A stretch of DNA of 64,000 bases from Ferruginibacter sp. (GTDB taxonomy: Bacteria > Bacteroidota > Bacteroidia > Chitinophagales > Chitinophagaceae), in NCBI GenBank assembly GCA_028288705.1, contig JAQBNH010000019.1, positions 372,001 through 436,000 of the forward strand, written 5' to 3'. Shown piece by piece: positions 45,701-53,624 of this stretch; within the stretch, counting starts at the first letter, position 1; every line of letters starts with the position of its first letter. A program made the translations under genes and the position numbers. A model generated the notes under the pieces. The model did no database searches. It was not told the origin of the DNA and worked only from the letters and a program-made list of their open reading frames with translations.

Positions 45701-45751
45701 CTGGATAAAGCCATCGCAGAAGAGAAACAAAATTCTAAAATCGGTAACTAA
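42716..45751 (+). CDS. Large secreted tetratricopeptide-repeat protein
   Basis: The 1011-aa protein has a signal peptide (MKQKIFLSILLAGLTGAAVAQ). The rest is a long array of TPR-like helical hairpins; examples are SAIEYFDKAGYDNLS, EALTAFKLVENDEAY, KALPLLEDYLNNTPK, EALKSYQQLIQKYPQSTEADEA and NAKATYESVARNAA. No catalytic motif was seen. It should lie in the periplasm or under the outer membrane as a scaffold. It is six bases upstream of the barrel gene, so the two are made together and probably interact. Confidence 0.88.
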   Translation: MKQKIFLSILLAGLTGAAVAQPTHTITDPEKEYKVVKEYIAKEEYAFAFPLVKELKKKYPDNTSSDHAYINEDVSYYYVLCGLKLEQEAARDEAQQYIMSVNNEPRRQLMSFHLAHYFFSKNEFASAIEYFDKAGYDNLSNEQIADAKFEKAYAYFNLKQFAAAKPLFNEIHQLPSNKYYLPANYYYGFISYYDRQYAEALTAFKLVENDEAYKTVVPYYIAEIYYFQGKKDEALSYGEAALAKGSVLYYEKQLKLLMGQLYFERKEYAKALPLLEDYLNNTPKVTKEVLYELSYAYYKQDELDKAIAGFKQLSNERDSMGQNSMYLLGDLYLRTNQKANARTAFQYSAFNSSNSQQQKVSRFNYAKLSYELGYSDVALTEMKNYLRDYPNSEYDTEAKEILVNLFTTGNNFNEALALYESFKTPTASMQKAYPKILYGRAIAYINDQQLAPADDLLNKVLANNLSGNLLPYANFWKGEIAYRQQRYDDAIRYLELYLQGNVPAQGEANPAAARYNLGYSWLQKEDYRRALGYFEQVTRSATAASNSLEQDAYLRSADSYYMLKDFSKAGAMYENIISNALPQADYASYQKAMIAGIRSSSEKIRILNTLTRQYPSSTLVQDVNMAIALTYIADEKFMDAVPYLNNILASSNTGLKPMAYLKLGLAYYNADNNNEALKSYQQLIQKYPQSTEADEAMGIIKDIYIEEGKPNEYVDLMKKNGKTISVSEADSLTYSAAILKYNANDCAAAINGFTNYLSRYADGVYAIEANYLRSECYQKSKDWQNALQGYAYVNSRGLNKYYEKATLEAARINYFELKNYPEAKRYFEALRSNAVNQDNQLEALRGLVRSQYLLKDYAAANDAAKELLTKKGLSTDDRSIGFLLLGKSQQVNNDCNAAISSFKSAAAINKSAWGAEARYEIANCYFSQNNLPAAEKAGLAVIKETGSYDMWVTKSYILLGDIFMAQKDYFNAKATYESVARNAAIPELKNEAQQKLDKAIAEEKQNSKIGN

Positions 45752-45756
45752 TTATA

Positions 45757-47424
45757 ATGACGAAGCAATCATTTTACAAACAGAAGCTATTATCAAGATC
45801 AGCGATGATTTTCCTGCTATCAGGTGCCATTGGTTTCAACGCAAATGCGCAACGCGACACAACGAAAAAGCAGTCGATCGATATCACCTCCTCGTATAAG
45901 CCTGTGTTGCGCAACGCAGTGAAAATTAATTTTTCCGGGTCACAATTGGCGGCAGATACCTCGCGCCCCGTACTTGCTTATACGATCCCGGCACAAAATC
46001 TTTTTTATGCCTATCAGCCTATTTCTTTAAAACCGCTGGCATTGGAGGCAGATACCAATTTATATCTCGGCGGCAGGCATTACATAAAGGCCGGCTTTGG
46101 GAGCTACAGCACGCCGTATGTCAAGGCTGGCTTAAGTTTTGGTGATGGAAGAACCAGTTTGTTTAACCTCACGGGCAAGTATATCGGCTCCAAAGGCGAT
46201 ATCAAAAACCAGGATTATTCGCAGATGAATGTGACAGCTGCCGGTAGTTATTTCGGGAAGAAAAATGAAGTGTACGCGGGCGCTTCCTATAGCCAGGACA
46301 ATTATTATTTATACGGATATGATCATGCTGTTTATGATTTTAAAAGAGATGAAATCCGCCAGCAATTCCAGGATATAACGATCACCGGCGGTGCGAAGAA
46401 TTCGGTGAAGACAGGAACAGGCATCAGTTACAATCCTAACCTGGAACTTAATTTTTTCACGAATAAAAATAAGATCAGCGAAACCACGATCAAGGTAAAT
46501 CTGCCTGTAGAAAAAATAATTAACGAAAACATTACGGCGCAACTGGAAGCGAAGGGTGATTTCAGCCACTATTCTACCACCGGAATTATTGCCAACAATA
46601 CAAAGTTCAGCAATAACCTCATCAGCGTTTCACCCGCTATTTTGTATCATGCACCCCGCGTTTATTTTACCGGTGGTATCAGCCCAACATGGAATAACGG
46701 CAAATGGGAATTCCTGCCGAATGTTCATGCCGAAGCACAATTACAGGAAAACGTGTTCATGCTGCAGGCTGGTTGGGTAGGGCGTTTCACGAAAAATACT
46801 TACCGGAACCTCACCACGGCGAATCCTTATTTACTACGCGCAGATACGCAGTTGAACACCAAGGAGATCGAATATTACGGGGGACTAAAAGCTACGTTGG
46901 GCAAGCATTTTAATGTGAATGCAAAAGCAGGGTGGGTATCATTTGACCAGTTTCCCATTTTCATCAATGATACAGCAACAGACAGCAAAGGATTTTTAGT
47001 GAAGCATGAACCAACGATGAATAGCCTGCGGGTGCATGGCGATATCAGTTATATCAACCAGGATAAATTTACCCTCAATGCGGGCATTACATTTAACGGG
47101 TACACCGGCATGAATGTGAACCGTAAAGCATGGAATACATTGCCGATGGAAGCAACTGCCTCCCTGCGCTGGTTTGCTTTTAAGCACCTGTTGATAAAAT
47201 CTGATCTCTGGCTCTTTGGCGGTGGTAACGCTATTACAAAAGGAAACAGCAGCCGCGGGTTTTCCGGTGGAACCGATTTAAGTGCAGGCGCAGAATATAA
47301 GATCAACAAACAGTTTAGTGCCTGGCTCGATGTAAACAACATCCTCAATGATAAATATGAACGCTGGCACAACTATCAGGTGTATGGCTTAAATTTAGTT
47401 GGCGGGATCTTAATTCATTTTTAA
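45757..47424 (+). CDS. Outer-membrane beta-barrel protein, TonB-receptor-like without plug
   Basis: The 555-aa protein starts with a long signal peptide ending FNANAQ. A short linker with SIDITSSYKPVLRNAVKI follows, then a run of amphipathic strands to the C terminus, which ends NILNDKYERWHNYQVYGLNLVGGILIHF. That last segment is typical of the final strands of TonB-dependent receptors. The plug domain and TonB box of true receptors are missing. It likely forms an outer-membrane pore or anchor for the upstream TPR protein. Confidence 0.8.
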   Translation: MTKQSFYKQKLLSRSAMIFLLSGAIGFNANAQRDTTKKQSIDITSSYKPVLRNAVKINFSGSQLAADTSRPVLAYTIPAQNLFYAYQPISLKPLALEADTNLYLGGRHYIKAGFGSYSTPYVKAGLSFGDGRTSLFNLTGKYIGSKGDIKNQDYSQMNVTAAGSYFGKKNEVYAGASYSQDNYYLYGYDHAVYDFKRDEIRQQFQDITITGGAKNSVKTGTGISYNPNLELNFFTNKNKISETTIKVNLPVEKIINENITAQLEAKGDFSHYSTTGIIANNTKFSNNLISVSPAILYHAPRVYFTGGISPTWNNGKWEFLPNVHAEAQLQENVFMLQAGWVGRFTKNTYRNLTTANPYLLRADTQLNTKEIEYYGGLKATLGKHFNVNAKAGWVSFDQFPIFINDTATDSKGFLVKHEPTMNSLRVHGDISYINQDKFTLNAGITFNGYTGMNVNRKAWNTLPMEATASLRWFAFKHLLIKSDLWLFGGGNAITKGNSSRGFSGGTDLSAGAEYKINKQFSAWLDVNNILNDKYERWHNYQVYGLNLVGGILIHF

Positions 47425-47444
47425 TAGCCATATTTGCAGCAGTT

Positions 47445-48083
47445 ATGCAGCAGCTTTTATCAAATTATCTTTTTCAAAATAAATTTTGTCCATTGCCCGG
47501 ACTAGGTTCCCTGCAACTGCGTGATGGAATAGCCGTGGTGGATCATACCGAAAAAACAATTGCAGCACCACAGCCTTTAGTGCGTTTTACTAAAAAAGAA
47601 TTACCGGCATTTGACCTGGTGAATTTTCTTGCAGCTACACAGCATACCAGCAGGGAAACGGCTACCGAACAACTGGAGGTCTATCTTGCTGGCATTCGCG
47701 GGATGGAACCAGGGGAACGAAAATCGTTTGCAACAGTAGGCGAATTTTACCGCGATGATGCAGGTAGCCTGGTTTTTGAACAGCGGGCTTTGCCTGCTGA
47801 TATTTTGCCTGCAGTGACCGCTGAGCGGGTGATCCATCCAAATGAAGCTCACCAGATGTTGGTTGGTGATACACATACTACGACGACGGCGATGTCGGAA
47901 TTTTATAACGCTGAAGATCAAACGGCAAGATCGAAATGGTGGATTGCGGCCCTCGTCATGGCTTTAATAGCCATTGCTACAATCGTTTATTATTTTAATG
48001 ATACCCATCATAACAAAATGTTTGGTAACGCGCAACAGGTTAAGCCGGCTACAGCAGCGCCTACTTACGACAGTTCCAGATAA
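47445..48083 (+). CDS. HU-CCDC81-type domain membrane protein
   Basis: The 212-aa protein has an N-terminal HU-like part (about 1-115) with CPLPGLGSLQLRDG and FATVGEFYRDDAGSLVFE, as in the bacterial HU-CCDC81 family. One membrane helix KWWIAALVMALIAIATIVYYF lies at about 165-185, followed by a short polar tail. Such proteins often carry a C-terminal SPOR domain that binds denuded peptidoglycan; here it is absent. It is 20 bases after the barrel gene and closes that operon. Confidence 0.8.
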   Translation: MQQLLSNYLFQNKFCPLPGLGSLQLRDGIAVVDHTEKTIAAPQPLVRFTKKELPAFDLVNFLAATQHTSRETATEQLEVYLAGIRGMEPGERKSFATVGEFYRDDAGSLVFEQRALPADILPAVTAERVIHPNEAHQMLVGDTHTTTTAMSEFYNAEDQTARSKWWIAALVMALIAIATIVYYFNDTHHNKMFGNAQQVKPATAAPTYDSSR

Positions 48084-48114
48084 AATGATTTTCTTTGCGC
48101 TTTAATTTTCCTGA

Positions 48115-49011
48115 ATGATTCATTATAAGCAGTGCCCCGTTTGTGGCGGCGATTCCATATCAGCAGTGCTCAGTGCAAAAGACCATACCATAAGTGCTGA
48201 AAATTTCAGCATTTGTAAATGCGCCGGTTGTACGTTAATGTTCACACAGGATGTACCCGGGCAAAACGCGATCGGTCCTTACTACGCTTCTGATAATTAT
48301 ATTTCTCATAGCGATACGGACAAAGGATTTGTCAACAGGCTGTATCATGCCGTTCGCAAACGAACACTCCAGGCGAAGCGCCGGCTCGTACAGCGCGAAA
48401 CTCATCTGCCTGCTGGCGTTATCCTCGATATTGGTTGCGGAACAGGAGCTTTCCTTAACGAAATGCAAACCAACAAGTGGACAGGCATTGGGCTGGAACC
48501 GGATGAAACGGCGCGAAATAATGCGCAGCGTTTGTATAATATCTCGCCGCTTTCGCCCGATAACTTGTTTAAGCTGGAACATGGGTCAGTGGACGCGATA
48601 TCGATGTGGCATGTGCTGGAGCATGTACATCAATTGCAGGAATATGTTGTGCAAATGGAAAAATTACTGCGTCCCGGCGGACGAATCTTTATTGCTGTTC
48701 CAAACTATACCTCCCACGACGCACAGCACTACAAAGAAGATTGGGCGGCCTACGATGTGCCGCGGCATTTGTATCATTTCTCGCCACAAAGTATGCGACG
48801 TCTCATGCAGGTCAACGGACTTACTGTGGAGAAGATAAAGCCGATGTGGTACGATGCATTTTACGTGAGCATGCTGAGTGAGCAATACAAAAATGGGAAA
48901 GGCAATATTATCGCGGCGTTCCTTACAGGGCTGGTGTCCAATATCAACACCCTTTTTGATAAAGAGCGTTGCAGTTCCCTGATTTACGTGATCAAAAAAA
49001 CGACAACTTAG
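48115..49011 (+). CDS. Class I SAM-dependent methyltransferase with N-terminal zinc-ribbon
   Basis: The 298-aa protein begins with a two-CxxC segment (CPVCGGD and CKCAGC), a probable zinc ribbon. A Rossmann methyltransferase domain follows with VILDIGCGTGAFL and post-motif SMWHVLEHVHQL, LLRPGGRIFIAVPN. This architecture occurs in Methyltransf_11/23 proteins acting on sugars or other small molecules; the substrate is not known. Its last four bases overlap the convergent glutaminyl cyclase gene. Confidence 0.87.
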   Translation: MIHYKQCPVCGGDSISAVLSAKDHTISAENFSICKCAGCTLMFTQDVPGQNAIGPYYASDNYISHSDTDKGFVNRLYHAVRKRTLQAKRRLVQRETHLPAGVILDIGCGTGAFLNEMQTNKWTGIGLEPDETARNNAQRLYNISPLSPDNLFKLEHGSVDAISMWHVLEHVHQLQEYVVQMEKLLRPGGRIFIAVPNYTSHDAQHYKEDWAAYDVPRHLYHFSPQSMRRLMQVNGLTVEKIKPMWYDAFYVSMLSEQYKNGKGNIIAAFLTGLVSNINTLFDKERCSSLIYVIKKTTT

Positions 49012-49820
49012 TTCAGCTTTACCTCGTATAATTTAGGCCATCTCTTACCTGTAACAAACATTGTCTTACTGGTAGAATCGTAAGCGATGCCGTTGAAATA
49101 ATCCGTTCGTGGCGTTCTGTCTTTAGCCGCCAGCAGGTTAGAAAAATCCATGATGCCCATCACATAGCCGGAAGAAGGATCGATCTTTAAAATCGTATCT
49201 GTTGTATAAACATTTGCATACACGAATCCGTCGATATATTCCAGTTCATTAAGGTTATCAAACGCACGGCTGTTGCTTCGTACCGCGATCGTATTTTTTA
49301 CCTTGAATGTTTCCGGATCTACAAAATATAAATTTGCGCTGCCATCACTTACGATCAGGTCGGTACCATTATTCGTAATGCCCCAGCCTTCGTATGGCCA
49401 GTTAAACGTTTTGACAGGCTTATCGATATTGGTAAGGTCGTACACATACACGACATTACTTTCCCAGGTAAGCTGGTAGATCTTGTTGTGAAAAATATTG
49501 ATGCCTTCGCCAAAGATGGATGCGCTGCCCATCATATGTTTTTTCTCCACCTTACCGGTTTTATAATCGGTGATGCGTAACGAAGAATTTTCATAATCGC
49601 CGGTGGCTTCATACATTTTTCCATTGTATAATTGAAGTCCCTGCGTATAGGCGCTGGTGTCATGCGGATGTTCGGCGATCACATTGTAAATGATGTTTTG
49701 TGGCGCTGGTATGCCTGTTGAGGGAGGTGCAATGCTGGGATCCGAAGATGGCGTATCCGTATTGTTATTGCAGGCAAAAAGGGTAGCGGCGAGTAAAGAG
49801 GCAGCAAAGATCTTTTTCAT
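49008..49820 (-). CDS. Glutaminyl-peptide cyclotransferase, beta-propeller type, lipoprotein
   Basis: The 270-aa enzyme of the plant/bacterial glutamine cyclotransferase family forms N-terminal pyroglutamate on exported proteins. The signal MKKIFAASLLAATLFAC has a lipobox. Propeller motifs are YTQGLQLYNGKMYEATG, FGEGINIFHNKIYQLTWE, YEGWGI and LNELEYIDGFVYANVY. Bacteroidota often start mature exported proteins with Gln after signal cleavage, which fits such an enzyme. Confidence 0.92.
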   Translation of the reverse strand: MKKIFAASLLAATLFACNNNTDTPSSDPSIAPPSTGIPAPQNIIYNVIAEHPHDTSAYTQGLQLYNGKMYEATGDYENSSLRITDYKTGKVEKKHMMGSASIFGEGINIFHNKIYQLTWESNVVYVYDLTNIDKPVKTFNWPYEGWGITNNGTDLIVSDGSANLYFVDPETFKVKNTIAVRSNSRAFDNLNELEYIDGFVYANVYTTDTILKIDPSSGYVMGIMDFSNLLAAKDRTPRTDYFNGIAYDSTSKTMFVTGKRWPKLYEVKLN

Positions 49821-49841
49821 GTAAATGGTTTAAATCCAGCG

Positions 49842-49849
49842 CAAAAATA
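49842..49849 (-). promoter_or_regulatory. -7 element for the glutaminyl cyclase gene
   Basis: The minus strand reads TATTTTTG, a full TAnnTTTG match, 21 bases upstream of the ATG at 49820. No -33 match at standard spacing was seen. Confidence 0.45.
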
Positions 49850-49899
49850 AGGTACGAAGGCATGGAATCCTGCAGGGGCAAAACAAATAAGATTAAAAA

Positions 49900-49932
49900 T
49901 TTGGTTAATTTGAGAAAAAGATATTAGTTTTG
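49900..49932 (+). promoter_or_regulatory. Promoter of the M43 metalloprotease gene
   Basis: TTTG (49900-49903), 21 bases, then TAGTTTTG (49925-49932) match both Bacteroidota elements. The predicted leader of about 140 bases is long for this window. It ends in AGGAGA directly before ATG 50082, one of the few Shine-Dalgarno-like sites here. Confidence 0.6.
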
Positions 49933-50081
49933 TCTCACCTCTGAACCGAAATACCATATTTATTAAATAGGTAGCCCCAGGTTTCTCTTCCAATTTCACA
50001 GCCATGCGCTGTTCTCCTATGTAGTTCCCTGTTTCCAATATCTCCTGATAAGATCTCTTACTTACTTTTTATCACAGGAGA

Positions 50082-51326
50082 ATGAAATCAATTTTTACCA
50101 CTGCACTGTTCGTGTGTATTTGCCATTGGGCCCTGGCTCAACGCGTTTGCGCTACCACGGAATATGTTCGTTCACATCCCATCGATCTTACTACAACCAA
50201 TGAGGCTGCCCGTGGTGCGATACGCGATACCGTTGCCAATGAGGTGATCAACATCCCGGTTGTTATTCATCTGATCTATAAAGAAAATCACCAGAACCTG
50301 AGCGAAGCACAGATCCGTTCCCAGATTGATGTACTTAATAAAGACTTCCGTTTAAAAAACCTGGATGCTAAAAATATTCCTGCTGCCTTTGCCGGCCGCG
50401 CGGCAGATACACGCATCAATTTTTGCCTCGCCCGTGTAGATCCTGATGGCAGAAGCACCTCCGGCATCATTCGCAAAAAAACATCGAAGGATTATTTTAT
50501 GGGTGATGATGGTATGAAGTTTACCAACATGGGCGGTGATAATGCCTGGGACAGCAAACGTTACCTCAATATCTGGGTATGTAATATGTTTGGCAGAAGT
50601 CTGGGTTATGCCACAGCTCCGGGAAGCCAGGCGGATAAAGATGGCGTGGTGATCAATTTCGATGTGTTTGGGTCAACTGGTTATCTGCGCCGCCCTTTTG
50701 ATAAGGGCAGAACAGCAACGCATGAGATCGGGCATTGGCTGGGGTTAAAGCATATCTGGGGTGATGACGATTGCGGAAGCGATGATGTAGACGATACGCC
50801 GCGTCAGCAAGGTTATAATTATGGTTGCCCGACTTACCCGGTTATCACGAGTTGTTCGCAAAACAGCTACGGCGATATGTTCATGAATTTTATGGATTTT
50901 ACAGATGATGGTTGCATGTCGATGTTTACAAACGGACAAAAAACGAAGATGCGCGCGATGTTTTCCAAAACAGGGAAGCGTAACGGGTTTTTATATTCCA
51001 CTTCCTGCGACAGTTCGACGGCGACAGCAGGACCATTACCACAGGATACGATAAAACCTGTAGCAGCAGTGGTGGTTGTACCTGCAGATCAGATCAGCGT
51101 TTACCCGAACCCGGTGATGGATTATATCACGGTTAAATCAAAAGACGTTCTCACGTTACAGGGGAAAATTGCGAGTGTTTATTCACCCGCCGGGACATTG
51201 ATCTTGCAACAGCAACTTAAAACAAACAATGATAAACTGAAACTTGGGCATTTAATTCCAGGTGTTTATTTGCTTAAAATTGGCGATGGTGACGGAAGCA
51301 GGAGCTTTAAGATCATCAAGATCTAA
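50082..51326 (+). CDS. Secreted M43 (pappalysin-like) zinc metalloprotease with type IX sorting domain
   Basis: The 414-aa protein has a signal peptide (to about ALAQ, residue 20), a short propeptide region, and the extended zinc motif HEIGHWLGLKH in the context ATHEIGHWLGLKHIWGDDDC, followed by the Met-turn region MNFMDFTDDGCMSMF. The last 75 residues (SVYPNPVMDYITV to GSRSFKIIKI) match a type A C-terminal domain for type IX secretion, so it should be exported to the cell surface. The gene is monocistronic with its own promoter. Confidence 0.93.
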   Translation: MKSIFTTALFVCICHWALAQRVCATTEYVRSHPIDLTTTNEAARGAIRDTVANEVINIPVVIHLIYKENHQNLSEAQIRSQIDVLNKDFRLKNLDAKNIPAAFAGRAADTRINFCLARVDPDGRSTSGIIRKKTSKDYFMGDDGMKFTNMGGDNAWDSKRYLNIWVCNMFGRSLGYATAPGSQADKDGVVINFDVFGSTGYLRRPFDKGRTATHEIGHWLGLKHIWGDDDCGSDDVDDTPRQQGYNYGCPTYPVITSCSQNSYGDMFMNFMDFTDDGCMSMFTNGQKTKMRAMFSKTGKRNGFLYSTSCDSSTATAGPLPQDTIKPVAAVVVVPADQISVYPNPVMDYITVKSKDVLTLQGKIASVYSPAGTLILQQQLKTNNDKLKLGHLIPGVYLLKIGDGDGSRSFKIIKI

Positions 51327-51381
51327 TTCATCGATGCATGGTCGATTCAGACCATACTCTATCAATTATTATTTTTGATAT

Positions 51382-52506
51382 TTAGACCGAGACCTTCTTG
51401 CGGTAATGCACGTTTCTTTCCGCTAAATGTTGCAGCATAAAATCGAAGCAGGCTTTATCCGACCCGATCAACTCCGGGGGGAAGACGCCCTTTTTCGTAA
51501 ACAAATTTTTTGCGATCATCTGAACGGCAGCCGTGCACGTATAACCTGTCGTACGGCTCATTGAACTGGTTTTTGATGCTGCATCATATTCATCGTATAG
51601 AAAATATTCAACAGTAATTTCACGCCCGTTTTGTATTCCCCTGAGCACGATCTGCATCAGGGTGAATTCTTCTTCTTCAGGGTGCAGTTTCCATTGGTCG
51701 AATAAAATTGCGGAGGTCATATCCAGGGGAACGACCTGCTGGCCTTTCACATTAATCGTGGTTGTTGAAAAGAACCCGGCTTTTTGCAGGCTCTGCATCA
51801 GCCCGATATGCCCTGGGTAACGCAGCGTTTTTTCTTTCATATTCGGAATATGCGACATCGTAAAAATGATACTGCGCAATCCGTCGGTATTGAAAGATTC
51901 GAGCGTGCCCGCATGTTCAAAGTTGATCAATTCTGCATCGCTTAGTGCAGGCTTCGTAACAATATGGCCATTCTCCACATAACGCGCAGGACGGGTATAT
52001 TCTTCGATGACATCAACAGGCGAGAAAGGAGCTTTGTATTCAAAAGGTTTGAGACGCGTTTTTGGTAAGCCGCCCACCATACATTCAAAACTATCGAGTT
52101 GCATCTCTTCATTATACCTGCCCAGAATAAGATTGCTCATCCCCGGCGCCACCCCGCAATCCACGATGGCCGTCACGTTCATTTCTTTCGCCAGCGCATC
52201 CAGCGCCAACGCGTCTTCTGGAAAAAAAGAAATATCTACAACATTTTTGCCCGCACGGATAATCGTCTCTAATGTTTTATATCCCATGAACCCAGGCACC
52301 GCGCAAACGATCAAATCAAATCCTGTAAGCAAATGTTGATAGGCTGCGGGATCCGAGAGGTCAGCTTTAATGGTTGTAATGGATACTGTTTCCAGTAGCG
52401 CGAGGTTTTGTTCGCTGATATCAAGACTGGTTATATCGAAAGTTGTTGCGAGATCTTTCGCGATGGTTCTGCCCACCATGCCTGCACCAAGTACTGCTAT
52501 TTTCAT
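51382..52506 (-). CDS. Saccharopine dehydrogenase-family oxidoreductase
   Basis: The 374-aa protein opens with a Rossmann loop IAVLGAGMVGRTIAKDL and the acidic residue of the second strand (ITSLDIS), which favours NAD. The core of saccharopine reductase or lysine 6-dehydrogenase proteins follows: VVDISFFPEDALAL, IVDCGVAPGMSNLILG and YPGHIGLMQSL. It probably acts in lysine or related amino-acid metabolism; the exact substrate cannot be read from sequence. It stands alone on the minus strand. Confidence 0.85.
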   Translation of the reverse strand: MKIAVLGAGMVGRTIAKDLATTFDITSLDISEQNLALLETVSITTIKADLSDPAAYQHLLTGFDLIVCAVPGFMGYKTLETIIRAGKNVVDISFFPEDALALDALAKEMNVTAIVDCGVAPGMSNLILGRYNEEMQLDSFECMVGGLPKTRLKPFEYKAPFSPVDVIEEYTRPARYVENGHIVTKPALSDAELINFEHAGTLESFNTDGLRSIIFTMSHIPNMKEKTLRYPGHIGLMQSLQKAGFFSTTTINVKGQQVVPLDMTSAILFDQWKLHPEEEEFTLMQIVLRGIQNGREITVEYFLYDEYDAASKTSSMSRTTGYTCTAAVQMIAKNLFTKKGVFPPELIGSDKACFDFMLQHLAERNVHYRKKVSV

Positions 52507-52770
52507 GCGCTGAAATTAAAGTAAAATTAATCAGCTAAATGAATTTCCCGCGAAGAAAAAGAGGGAAAGAAAGTAAAATAAAAACGCAAAAGTAACAATC
52601 GGTTCTTTAAAACCGGCGAGGCAGCAGAGAGCGCAAAACAGGCGGTCACCAGTAAAAGTAACTATTCAGCCGTAGTAAGGTCAGGGACTTTCCTCAATGA
52701 TCAGCACCAAACCATCAGCAGTTGACAATCAGCACCAGCTACTTTAACCCCATCTTCACATACATCCCTT

Positions 52771-52778
52771 TACATTTG
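52771..52778 (+). promoter_or_regulatory. -7 element for the DUF4197 gene
   Basis: The perfect TACATTTG lies 25 bases upstream of ATG 52804. The -33 region has only a weak match. Confidence 0.5.
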
Positions 52779-52803
52779 TCGTCTAAGGTTTAAAATCTGG
52801 TAC

Positions 52804-53553
52804 ATGAAAAAAATTACACTTTTAGCTGTTGCATTTGCAGCCGTTTCCACATCGCAGGCACAAGGTATTTTGGGTAAGATCAATAAAGCGATCAACAAAG
52901 ACAGCAGTAGCAAGCTTGGCAGTATTTTAAAAACGGGTAGTGGAACGAAATCGCTGAGTAATGAGGACATTATTAACGGGCTGAAAGAAGCGCTCAGTGT
53001 CGGTACGAAAAATACCTCATCGGCGCTGAGCCAGACAGACGGATTTTTCAAGAACGCCGCATTGAAGATATTGATGCCGGAAGAAGCGAAAAAGGCAGAG
53101 TCGACCTTACGTAAATTTGGAATGGGCTCGTTGGTAGATAAAGCTGTATTGTCGATGAACCGCGCTGCAGAAGATGCTGCCGGTGGAATCTCCACCATCT
53201 TTCTCGATGCGATCAAACATATGACCCTGACAGACGGATTGAAAATCTTACGCGGCGGAGATTTTGCCGCAACGGAATATTTAAAAGCTACAACAACTGC
53301 GCAACTTACGGAAAAAATGCGCCCGGTAATTGAAGCATCCTTATCCAAAGTAAATGCAACTTCTTACTGGAAGGATGTGTTTACAGCGTACAACAAATTG
53401 TCTAAACAGCCCGTTAATACTGACTTATCAGCGTATGTGACAGAGAAATCCATGTCAGGTATTTTTTATTCAATCGGGCAGGAAGAACAAAAAATCCGCA
53501 AGGATCCAGCGGCCCAGGTAACCGATCTCCTTAAAAAAGTATTTGCTAAATAA
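52804..53553 (+). CDS. DUF4197 exported protein
   Basis: The 249-aa protein has a signal peptide ending TSQAQ at about 19. The all-helical DUF4197 domain shows SNEDIINGLKEALSVGTKN, DGFFKNAALKILMPEEA, VDKAVLSMNRAAEDAA and DGLKILRGGDFAATEYLK. The family is widespread in Bacteroidota and Proteobacteria, with unknown role. It is a single gene with promoter upstream and terminator downstream. Confidence 0.93.
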   Translation: MKKITLLAVAFAAVSTSQAQGILGKINKAINKDSSSKLGSILKTGSGTKSLSNEDIINGLKEALSVGTKNTSSALSQTDGFFKNAALKILMPEEAKKAESTLRKFGMGSLVDKAVLSMNRAAEDAAGGISTIFLDAIKHMTLTDGLKILRGGDFAATEYLKATTTAQLTEKMRPVIEASLSKVNATSYWKDVFTAYNKLSKQPVNTDLSAYVTEKSMSGIFYSIGQEEQKIRKDPAAQVTDLLKKVFAK

Positions 53554-53578
53554 AAGCGTGATAATAACAGGACAGAAC

Positions 53579-53607
53579 AAAAAAGGACCGCAAGCGGCCC
53601 TTTTTTT
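53579..53607. terminator. Bidirectional terminator between DUF4197 and lpd genes
   Basis: AAAAGGACCG (53581-53590) pairs with CGGCCCTTTT (53595-53604) with one mismatch and a four-base loop. It has T residues on the plus strand (53601-53607) and A residues upstream that serve the minus strand. Confidence 0.8.
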
Positions 53608-53624
53608 ATGCGTAATAAAGTCCA

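Noticed and set aside
49817..50038. 73-residue minus-strand frame between glutaminyl cyclase and M43 genes
   Set aside because: No plausible product. The region holds the promoters of the two divergent genes and a long leader.
51338..51355. Hairpin ATGGTC/GACCAT between the M43 and saccharopine dehydrogenase genes
   Set aside because: Stem of only six base pairs and no adjoining T tract, so it was not called a terminator.
52700..52737. Direct repeat ATCAGCACCA at 52700-52709 and 52728-52737
   Set aside because: Only two short copies, no palindrome, and located before the -7 element of the DUF4197 gene. It could be an operator, but there is no further support.
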